64,000 nt of DNA from assembly GCF_902500225.1 (NCBI RefSeq), contig NZ_LR722650.1, positions 1-64,000 of the forward strand, given 5' to 3'. The DNA comes from Buttiauxella massiliensis. GTDB taxonomy: Bacteria > Pseudomonadota > Gammaproteobacteria > Enterobacterales > Enterobacteriaceae. The notes beneath the pieces were generated by a model. It had not been told where the DNA came from and ran no database searches. It was given only the letters and a program-made list of their open reading frames with translations. A program made the position numbers and the translations under genes. Every line of letters starts with the position of its first letter. The first letter of the stretch is position 1. Shown piece by piece: positions 57,312-64,000 of this stretch.

Positions 57312-59450
57312 TTAAGCTATTGCTTCAACCTCAGGTAGAGAGTGGCCTGGCTGCATTTTCATCTTGTGTTGTTCCGCCAGAAGTTGACACACGACTTCTC
57401 CTGGTAATGGGCGGTGGAACAAGAAACCTTGGCACAATTCAATGCCCGCCATTTTCACTAGTTCTAATTCTTGCTCGGTTTCAACACCTTCGATGAGTAT
57501 TTCACACTGAACCACCATGCATAATTTAACTACCTGTTGCAGGAAGCTAAAGCCATCCGGCTTGGCCAGACCGAGAACCATCGATCTATCGAGCTTTATC
57601 TTGTCTAGTGGGTAGCGGGTCAAATAGTGCAGCGTCGAATATCCCGAACCAAAATCATCAAGGGCGATTTTGATACCTAGACTGCGCAACTTTTCCAACA
57701 CTTCTGCGACACGCACCGGTTCGTGAACCTTTTGTGATTCTGTTATCTCAAACTCAAGATTCCAGCCAGCAGGTAATGGTTTAGTCAGCACTTTATTCAC
57801 AATGTGCAGAAGTCGATAGTCGACCAACGTTTGTGGGGAAATATTGACCGATAGAGTCATGCCCTCTGTTTCAGGCATATTGGCTCGCACATAATCCAGT
57901 GCGTTTTCCATCACCCAGAAATCTATCTCCGGCATCAAACCAGCCCGCTCATAATATTTCAGGAATGTTGGTGGCGTTATCTTTCCGTGGTCATCCTGAT
58001 GGCGGATTAAAACCTCAACGGCAAAGATTTTATTGTCAGATAAACGTAACTGCGGCTGGAAATACAGGATGAATTGACCACTGGTTTGCAGTTTTTCTAT
58101 CTGTCTTTGTGCTTCAAGGTTACTGTTTTCTTCTACAATATGATTGTAGTTAGGCACCATCTCAAAGTTAGTGGGTTGGCTGGTTTTTACCTCACCGGTA
58201 AGTAAGTCCATGTCATTATTTACAGCGCTTTTTTGTTTTAATGTACTTTTGACAAATGGGTAATAAATAGCCACACCTAGAGCGACAAGAGCAATATATA
58301 GCATGACGGCAGCACTGGATTGCCCGCTGGCTAACCACACCTTGATAGGCCCTGGCGTTGACCAACTAACGATTGCGGTAATCCGCGGGATGAAACTATA
58401 GTAAGTCGCACCGTACGCCACGATGTAAGAGACTAACGGGGTCAGGACGAACGGAATAATCATTACCGGGTTGAGAACAATCGGAAAACCAAAAATCAGC
58501 GGTTCGTTGATGTTAAACAATGCCATTGGCCCGGCGATGGTTAACAGGCGGCGGTGCGGACTGTTTTTCTGCATTAAAATGCAGATGACCAAACTCAGTG
58601 TATTTCCTGTACCACCAGAATTACACCACATGTCGTAGAAGACAGGGCTGAGAATATTGAGTGCGCCACGTCCTGAATACCAATCATTAATATTTAATTT
58701 TGCAGCTGCAGTAAAAGCAACATCAATGTCCATAAATAGATAATAGCCATGTAGACCAAAGAACCACGGAACACTGCGCAACAGAACGTATGAAATGCCA
58801 TTTAAAAAATTAGTCGGGTAAAAATAAAGTGACAGTTGGCTGAATAAATTCATTGTATGGTGTAAGCCAGCTTCAGCAGCTAATTTTATAATGCTGCTGA
58901 ATAGGGCGATTACCATTAACGTAACAAAAAACGAAACAATTGTGACGTTATTGTTATCCTTCCATTGGCGAAGTTTTAACAGATTCTTACTGACGATTTC
59001 CTGTAATACATTACCAATTATCCCGGAAGCCAAAGCCATAGGAATGCTGATATCCAGGAAAAATTGTGCGTTATCATCCATGATTCGTCGGAAGATCATC
59101 AACGTACTGATGCTTAACGCGATACAGTATATTTGCGATAGGCGGTTTCTAACGGCCCAGTGGACCGCAACATAGATATTCATCACCAGTGGTGCTAGTG
59201 CTAAGAAGCCAATCTGTAGCTGCATAAACCACAGCGCTGCCTGGTTAAATCCTGCAGTATCACAAAGTACCGACGCAGTGATGACTAAACCACGAACAAT
59301 CGATAAGGGAACAATAGCCATGGTGCTGGCAATAATGGCATGGGCATAACGATTGTTTAATAACTTGATTTGACTGTTATTCAAACGATGCAAAAGATTG
59401 TTTTGTAGCCACACTTTTATCACAAAATTACCTGAAGCAATTACGCTCAT
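57312..59450 (-). CDS. PTS EIIC-like membrane domain fused to an EAL c-di-GMP phosphodiesterase
   Basis: A 712-residue fusion. Residues about 30-405 are a lactose/cellobiose-class EIIC domain: FGLHGYYLFMD, CNSGGTGNTLSL (275-286) and the substrate motif NEPLIFGFPIVLNP (315-328). Residues about 445-695 are an EAL domain with catalytic residues kept: EVL (479-481), N536, E568, DDFGSGYS (598-605), K619, E654 and Q674, so activity is expected. There is no EIIA/EIIB. It splits rstA from rstB. The ATG 59450 lacks a ribosome site; a GTG at 59423 has CAGG seven bases upstream. Confidence 0.9.
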   Translation of the reverse strand: MSVIASGNFVIKVWLQNNLLHRLNNSQIKLLNNRYAHAIIASTMAIVPLSIVRGLVITASVLCDTAGFNQAALWFMQLQIGFLALAPLVMNIYVAVHWAVRNRLSQIYCIALSISTLMIFRRIMDDNAQFFLDISIPMALASGIIGNVLQEIVSKNLLKLRQWKDNNNVTIVSFFVTLMVIALFSSIIKLAAEAGLHHTMNLFSQLSLYFYPTNFLNGISYVLLRSVPWFFGLHGYYLFMDIDVAFTAAAKLNINDWYSGRGALNILSPVFYDMWCNSGGTGNTLSLVICILMQKNSPHRRLLTIAGPMALFNINEPLIFGFPIVLNPVMIIPFVLTPLVSYIVAYGATYYSFIPRITAIVSWSTPGPIKVWLASGQSSAAVMLYIALVALGVAIYYPFVKSTLKQKSAVNNDMDLLTGEVKTSQPTNFEMVPNYNHIVEENSNLEAQRQIEKLQTSGQFILYFQPQLRLSDNKIFAVEVLIRHQDDHGKITPPTFLKYYERAGLMPEIDFWVMENALDYVRANMPETEGMTLSVNISPQTLVDYRLLHIVNKVLTKPLPAGWNLEFEITESQKVHEPVRVAEVLEKLRSLGIKIALDDFGSGYSTLHYLTRYPLDKIKLDRSMVLGLAKPDGFSFLQQVVKLCMVVQCEILIEGVETEQELELVKMAGIELCQGFLFHRPLPGEVVCQLLAEQHKMKMQPGHSLPEVEAIA

Positions 59451-59848
59451 AATGGTGTTTTTAAACAGATAACTGGATTGTCAGAGCGAGTTATCCGGTG
59501 TTACGACAAGGTGAAATTAGCTATTTTTCTACATTCACGGATTTTTGCCCGTGAATGAAGTTTAAAGGTTTTTTTGTTAATTCAGATAAATAACAAAAAG
59601 AACACAAAGTAATAATAAAATAGTTTTTTTGTGAAATATCAGTCTGATTTTTTTTGAAGCAAATCACAGACAGAAATCTATCATATAAGTTAGGTGTATT
59701 TCTATACATAAGTTTACACAATTAAAACCCGTCGGGTGAGTCTGTGAAATATATGAGGAAGGATTTCGAAAGGAAGTAGCTGAATCAAAGTAACAGCTCA
59801 TTAAATGAACGGTTACTTATAGTGTTAAGCAAATAAAATATTGAACAC
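59451..59848. other. AT-rich region between rstA and the EIIC-EAL gene
   Basis: About 400 bases, strongly AT-rich (runs of T and A around 59570-59660), with no supported gene. It should contain the promoter of the EIIC-EAL gene, and includes an RstA-box-like sequence. The composition is unlike the flanking rst genes and fits an insertion boundary. Confidence 0.55.
59705..59718. promoter_or_regulatory. RstA-box-like sequence upstream of the EIIC-EAL gene
   Basis: TACATAAGTTTACA matches TACATNTNGTTACA at ten of twelve defined positions, but in the orientation opposite to that of the downstream gene. A possible -10 (TATGAT, reverse strand, 59685-59680) would put its centre near -38. This is suggestive only. 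Confidence 0.3.
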
Positions 59849-60577
59849 CTAAACTTCGCTTTCCCAGGCATGTGGGGCGAATAAATAGCCTTTATTACGC
59901 ACTGTCTTGATACGAAATGGCTCAGTCGCGCTGTCGTAAAGTTTCTTTCTCAGACGTGAAATAGCGACGTCAACGCTACGGTCCAGACCATCGTAGGTCA
60001 CCCCACGCAAGTTTTTAAGCAGCGCATCACGATCCATAATTTGCCCTGCGTGAGTCGCCAGTTCCCAAAGTAGATCGAAATCAGCAGTGGAGAGTGTGAT
60101 GTTCTCTGAACCAAGGGTGACTTGACGATTGACCGGGTCAATACACAACGCACCAAAGCGCATAGCTTTGTGAGGTTTGAGCGCTGTAGGGCTACTTTCG
60201 ACAGTATGTTGCGCAGAAACGCGTTGGCGTAAATGCAAGCGTAAGCGTGCAAGAAGAACGGCTGGAGGCGTGGTTTTGAGGATATAGTCGTTAGCGCCCA
60301 TCTCCAGTGACAATATGTGGTTCATATCGCTGTCCAGAGAGGTAAGCAGCACAATCGGGCCATCCCACTGAGGACGCAAGTCACGGCACAATGTCATACC
60401 ATCTTTGCCGGGGAGCATGACATCAAGCAACACAAGGTCAGGGCGCTGCTGCTGAATTGTTGCCTCAGCGCAATCACCACGGCTTTCAACAATAACGTCA
60501 ATGTCATGTTTGCCGAGATAAGCGGCGATTAACGCTCCTACTTCAGGATCGTCTTCTACGTATACGATTTTGCTCAT
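59849..60577 (-). CDS. rstA: Response regulator RstA
   Basis: OmpR/PhoB-type regulator of 242 residues (E. coli 239). Receiver: acidic pocket YVEDDPEVG, phospho-acceptor Asp52 (LVLLDVMLPGKDG), Thr in VLLTSLDSD and Lys in DYILKTTPP. The C-terminal winged helix includes LSTADFDLLWELATHAGQIM, GLDRSVDVAISRLRKKL and IKTVRNKGYLFAPHAW. The ATG 60577 matches E. coli MNTIVFVEDD; four extra codons are possible. RstA activates asr and others; a good box exists upstream of asr here. Confidence 0.95.
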   Translation of the reverse strand: MSKIVYVEDDPEVGALIAAYLGKHDIDVIVESRGDCAEATIQQQRPDLVLLDVMLPGKDGMTLCRDLRPQWDGPIVLLTSLDSDMNHILSLEMGANDYILKTTPPAVLLARLRLHLRQRVSAQHTVESSPTALKPHKAMRFGALCIDPVNRQVTLGSENITLSTADFDLLWELATHAGQIMDRDALLKNLRGVTYDGLDRSVDVAISRLRKKLYDSATEPFRIKTVRNKGYLFAPHAWESEV

Positions 60578-60632
60578 AGCCCGATACATTGGATCAAAAA
60601 GAAAACATACACTGCAAAAGGTTTTAATGCCA

Positions 60633-60649
60633 TAAATCGAGGGTAAACA
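60633..60649 (-). promoter_or_regulatory. PhoP-box-like direct repeat upstream of rstA
   Basis: On the reverse strand TGTTTA-CCCTC-GATTTA resembles the PhoP box (T/G)GTTTA-N5-(T/G)GTTTA with one mismatch. E. coli rstA is a PhoPQ target, which supports it, but I see no clear -10 at the expected distance. Confidence 0.4.
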
Positions 60650-60652
60650 AAA

Positions 60653-61378
60653 TTATCTAAGCGGGCGGCCGCCATCAACGCAATGGGTGCGGCCTGTCAC
60701 GTAACTGCTGTTCAACAGATAATTCACTAACCCAACTATTTCTTGTTCACCTGGCGCTATTTTCATCAACGATTTATTCAATGCTTTTTTCCGGTACTCG
60801 CTGTCGTCATGCTCATTGAACATGATCATTGCAGGCGCAATGGCATTCACTTTGACTTCAGGTGCCAGTTTGCGGGCAAACGAGCGAGTCATATTATCAA
60901 GAGCAGCTTTGCTGGCTGCATAGGCAATGTGCTTATCGCTTCCACGTTCTACAACGTAATCGGTGAAATGAATGATATCGGCACTGGAATGCCCACATCC
61001 ACGCAATAGTGGCTCAAGAAGATGATTGAGAAGATAGGGGGTGTTAACGTGAATTTGTAGCATTTCAGCCAGGGTCTGAGCGGGTGACGAGTGAGAGGGC
61101 TCGGGAAGCCAGGCACTGGCATTGTGCAGAATGGCACGCAGGCCATCGCAACACTGTGTGACGTTCAGGGCAAATTGCTCAATACCCTGGTTAGTTGAGA
61201 AATCTGCGAACAGGCAAGTTGCTCCTGCCTGTTCTAGCTCATCTACCGCCGGATAACGCGTACGGTAGCTGATAATGACGGGTTGCTTTTGAGCCAGGAA
61301 GTGTCGCGCCAGTGCCAGGCCAATTCGTTTACCGGCACCAGTAATCAAAATAGGACGGGCGGATGATGTTATCTCCAT
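60653..61378 (-). CDS. folM: Dihydromonapterin reductase FolM
   Basis: Short-chain dehydrogenase of 241 residues (E. coli 240) reducing dihydromonapterin with NADPH. The cofactor motif is LITGAGKRIGLALA, with YRTRYP giving NADPH preference, and the catalytic Tyr-Lys are in IAYAASKAALDNMTR. AAGGAG precedes the ATG at six bases. It lies 75 bases upstream of rstA on the same strand; E. coli ydgC, which sits between them there, is absent. Confidence 0.94.
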   Translation of the reverse strand: MEITSSARPILITGAGKRIGLALARHFLAQKQPVIISYRTRYPAVDELEQAGATCLFADFSTNQGIEQFALNVTQCCDGLRAILHNASAWLPEPSHSSPAQTLAEMLQIHVNTPYLLNHLLEPLLRGCGHSSADIIHFTDYVVERGSDKHIAYAASKAALDNMTRSFARKLAPEVKVNAIAPAMIMFNEHDDSEYRKKALNKSLMKIAPGEQEIVGLVNYLLNSSYVTGRTHCVDGGRPLR

Positions 61379-61409
61379 CGACGACTCCTTACTGTTGTTT
61401 TCTGGTGAT

Positions 61410-62792
61410 TTACTTCACCAGTACCCATGTTGCAGGAAACGCAGCCACCAGCATCAGGAAAATGACAGATCTTTCCTTGAAGTTAAGTTTGATGTCATGC
61501 GTATGTGTGCTGCGCGTATACATAAAGACTAATAATCCCGGCGCATACAATACCACCGAAAGCAGTAAATGCATGGGGCCTGATGCATACAACAGCCATA
61601 AGCCATAAATGCATGCCCCAAAGCCAATTGCTTTATGCAGCGGGCGTGTCGACACTTTTAGCAAAAAGGCACCTACCAGGAAGTAGGGAACCAGAATCAT
61701 CTCTGAAGCGATTGTCAGCAGCGTGTTGTAATCTGAGCCCGTCAACCAAATCAAAACCAGGCAAATCTGGACACTAATATTGGTAAGCCACAGCGAAGCA
61801 GACGGGGCATTATTCTTGTTCTGACGAGCAAAAATCTTCGGGAAGGCCTTATGTGTGGCTGCAAGATATGGCACCTCTGCGGCCATGATAGTCCAGCTCA
61901 GATAGGCACCACACACTGAAACAATAAGTCCAGCAGCGATAATAACTTCACCCCAAGGGCCCATCATTTCGACCATTAATCCGGCCATAGAAGGATTGCG
62001 CATTCCGGCGAGTTCCGGACGGGCAATTACCCCCAACGAAAGCAATGTGACGAGCAGATACACGCCTAATGCCGCAGTCACAGCAAGAAGTGTTGCTCGC
62101 CCGACATCATTTTTATTACGCGCACGAGCAGAAACCACCACTGCACCCTCAACACCAATAAATACCCAAAGGGTAATCAGCATGGTGTTCTTGACCTGTT
62201 CCCAAACGGGAACACCTAGCGCAATCCCGCTAAAATCTAGGGTGAAGGTACGAAGTTTAAAGGCCAAAGCGGCGAGAACGATAAACAGACCTAACGGCAA
62301 TAACTTCGCAAGTGTGGCAACCAGATTGATACTGGCCGCCGTTTGCACGCCGCGAAGTACCAGGAAGTGAACCATCCACAGTAGCACCGATGCTCCAATA
62401 ATCGACTGCCAGGTATTCCCATCACCAAACAAGCGCAGTTCCGGCGTATCGGTGAAGAAACTCAGTGCGGAGAAAACAATAACCAGATAGGAGACATTAG
62501 CGATCACTGCACAAAGCCAGTAGCCCCATGCGGAGAAGAATCCGATCAGTTCGCCAAAACCTTCGCGTGCGTAAGTAAAAATTCCGCCGTCCAGATCGGG
62601 CCGCAGGCGTGTTAGCACCAACATTGCCAGCGCCAGCAACAAAATACCTGCACCGGTAATGGCCCAGCCAATCAGTAATGCTGAGGGACTGGCTACACTC
62701 GCCATGTTTTGCGGCAGGCTAAATACACCAGCACCGAGCATCGAACTCAATACCAATGCAGTTAATGCGGCGAGGCCAAGTTTCTTTTCCAT
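61410..62792 (-). CDS. ydgI: Basic amino-acid antiporter family protein YdgI
   Basis: A 460-residue (E. coli 460) APC-superfamily transporter with twelve to thirteen helices, related to ArcD/LysP-type arginine-ornithine antiporters: MEKKLGLAALTALVLSSMLG, ALGVPVWEQVKNTMLITLWV and GSDYNTLLTIASEMILVPYF are near-identical to YdgI. The substrate is predicted, not proven. It is 31 bases upstream of folM and may be cotranscribed with it. Confidence 0.94.
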   Translation of the reverse strand: MEKKLGLAALTALVLSSMLGAGVFSLPQNMASVASPSALLIGWAITGAGILLLALAMLVLTRLRPDLDGGIFTYAREGFGELIGFFSAWGYWLCAVIANVSYLVIVFSALSFFTDTPELRLFGDGNTWQSIIGASVLLWMVHFLVLRGVQTAASINLVATLAKLLPLGLFIVLAALAFKLRTFTLDFSGIALGVPVWEQVKNTMLITLWVFIGVEGAVVVSARARNKNDVGRATLLAVTAALGVYLLVTLLSLGVIARPELAGMRNPSMAGLMVEMMGPWGEVIIAAGLIVSVCGAYLSWTIMAAEVPYLAATHKAFPKIFARQNKNNAPSASLWLTNISVQICLVLIWLTGSDYNTLLTIASEMILVPYFLVGAFLLKVSTRPLHKAIGFGACIYGLWLLYASGPMHLLLSVVLYAPGLLVFMYTRSTHTHDIKLNFKERSVIFLMLVAAFPATWVLVK

Positions 62793-62933
62793 AGCAGTCC
62801 CGTGATATTCAAATAAGACCCAGAATAATTATCATGTTTTTATGCATAAAAATGGTGGGTAACACTAAGGCGCGGAATTTTACGGAGTGTAGACGCTGCT
62901 TGCAATGACATGAGCCATAAAATGCTCGGGAAA

Positions 62934-62964
62934 TAAAAAAAGGGCGGCAGAGCCACCCTTTTTG
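62934..62964 (-). terminator. Terminator after ydgH
   Basis: On the reverse strand AGGGTGGC-TCT-GCCGCCCT (one wobble pair) is followed by seven T residues, about 16 bases past the ydgH stop. It isolates ydgH from ydgI. Confidence 0.82.
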
Positions 62965-62979
62965 CTACAAAAGCTGCGC

Positions 62980-63924
62980 TTATTTATACAAATCAGCGCT
63001 AATTGTCATATTACCGCCACGTTCATCCCATTGACGAGTGATGTGGTAGAACTTCGCACCTTTCTTGGCCGCACGTTTTGCAACCTGGTAAGAAATTTCA
63101 GTACCGCTGCCATAGTGGCCAGTGAATTTCACGCTATCAAATGGAACCATTTGAGCGGCAGTCACTTTGTTCAGTTCCTGAATTTTAGTGCCGTCTGGTA
63201 GCGTTACAGTGTAACGCCCGCCTTGAGTGGTTTGTGTTTCAAAGAAGCGACCAACATCAGAGCTTGGTGTGCTGGAGCTTGCAACCCCTGGGATCTCAAC
63301 TTTGGCCGCTGCAGCACCACCGGCAGCCAGCGCGGCTTTACCTGCTTCTGAATCAGCAGGAATCACGTCAGCGCTTTGCAGAACACGTTTCTTGGCATCT
63401 TTTTTATAGATGAAAGCGGTAATACGTTGGTTACCACCGGAGTTTGCATCAATCTGGCGCACAATAAAGAAGGAGTCCGCACCTTTTTCTTTAGCTACAC
63501 GAGTGATTGCATCATTAACTTCAGGTTGGCTGCGATAAAAGCCCTGAATTGTCACTGTATCGAATGGTTCAAGAGCATATGCCTGGTCTTTCGGTAACTC
63601 CGTCACACCATTAATAACGCGGTTGGACGTCTTTTCGGCTTTAGGGGCATCAGCATGATACACATCAGCGACTACGCGCCAGTTACCGCTACTGCTGGCA
63701 TCACTTGTACCCTGAACATAGAAAGATGCGGCGCCGATCTTATCCGCACGACGGGAAACAGCATCGACAGCGTCACCAATCGAATTGAAACGACCAGTGA
63801 TAGTAATGCGATCAAATGGTTTAAGAGCTGCAGCTTGATCCGGTGTCAGTTCCGTTGCCGCCTGAGCAGACAGCGTCATTAAGGAAATCAGTGCTGATGC
63901 CAGAAGGGTGTTCTTGAGCTTCAT
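62980..63924 (-). CDS. ydgH: Periplasmic protein YdgH with three DUF1471 (YhcN/BhsA-type) repeats
   Basis: A 314-residue (E. coli 314) secreted protein. After the signal peptide (MKLKNTLLASALISLMTLSA) come three DUF1471 modules starting near residues 25, 110 and 235, each with the pattern PFDxVxxxGxF/HY...A...ADKxGAxxFY. DUF1471 proteins are linked to stress and biofilm phenotypes; the precise role is unknown. The ATG at 63924 matches E. coli; the frame extends 15 codons further upstream without homology. Confidence 0.94.
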   Translation of the reverse strand: MKLKNTLLASALISLMTLSAQAATELTPDQAAALKPFDRITITGRFNSIGDAVDAVSRRADKIGAASFYVQGTSDASSSGNWRVVADVYHADAPKAEKTSNRVINGVTELPKDQAYALEPFDTVTIQGFYRSQPEVNDAITRVAKEKGADSFFIVRQIDANSGGNQRITAFIYKKDAKKRVLQSADVIPADSEAGKAALAAGGAAAAKVEIPGVASSSTPSSDVGRFFETQTTQGGRYTVTLPDGTKIQELNKVTAAQMVPFDSVKFTGHYGSGTEISYQVAKRAAKKGAKFYHITRQWDERGGNMTISADLYK

Positions 63925-64000
63925 AAAAATAGTCCTTCGCCTTGCGCAAAATGAATACAAATACCGCATTCTCTGAGGGTTACCTGTTAGCCGCCGATTA

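Overview
The window is a contiguous stretch of an enterobacterial (Enterobacteriaceae) chromosome from the replication-terminus half. Almost every gene has a close Escherichia coli or Salmonella counterpart, but gene content and order differ from both: there is an OsmU-type osmoprotectant importer, a lacIZ locus without lacY, a PTS-EIIC/EAL fusion between rstA and rstB, a fasciclin/ECF sigma/anti-sigma operon, and several ERIC and REP elements. This suggests a genus such as Buttiauxella, Kluyvera or a relative. That placement is inference; no rRNA is present to settle it.

Layout. 1-12.8 kb: 5' part of adhE (minus), ychE, oppABCDF, a voltage-gated-type K+ channel, yciU-clsA (minus), yciY, a 51-aa membrane protein, yciI and tonB. 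At tonB the E. coli order breaks: instead of yciA/yciB/yciC, 12.8-18.6 kb carries pqqU (TonB-dependent PQQ receptor), a fasciclin-domain protein, an ECF sigma factor with an RskA-type anti-sigma factor, and ansP. 18.8-20.3 kb holds three small unrecognised envelope genes. 20.4-24.7 kb is lacZ and lacI with a classical CRP/promoter/operator arrangement but no permease. 24.8-29.7 kb: nhoA, pptA, tqsA, mdtJI, ydgD, ydgU, asr. 30-37.3 kb: M32 carboxypeptidase, ynfM/ynfL, mlc, bioD2, clcB. 37.4-41.8 kb: osmVWXY and an orphan dmsD. 41.9-55.7 kb: ynfD, ynfC, add, malY-malX/malI, ydgA, manA, fumA, fumC, tus with its Ter site. 55.8-63.9 kb: rstB, the EIIC-EAL fusion, rstA, folM, ydgI, ydgH. The last segment runs in the reverse of the E. 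coli K-12 map direction.

Links between genes. RstA is encoded at 60 kb and a good RstA box lies upstream of asr at 29.8 kb, so regulator and target are both in view. TonB energises the neighbouring PqqU. Mlc, MalI and LacI each have a recognisable operator next to their own or target genes. The strongest candidates for undescribed biology are the fasciclin-sigma-RskA operon with a plausible ECF promoter (a parallel to mycobacterial SigK/RskA and the fasciclin proteins MPT70/MPT83) and the sugar-permease-like c-di-GMP phosphodiesterase that splits the rstA-rstB two-component pair. No tRNA, rRNA, CRISPR array, prophage or insertion sequence was found.
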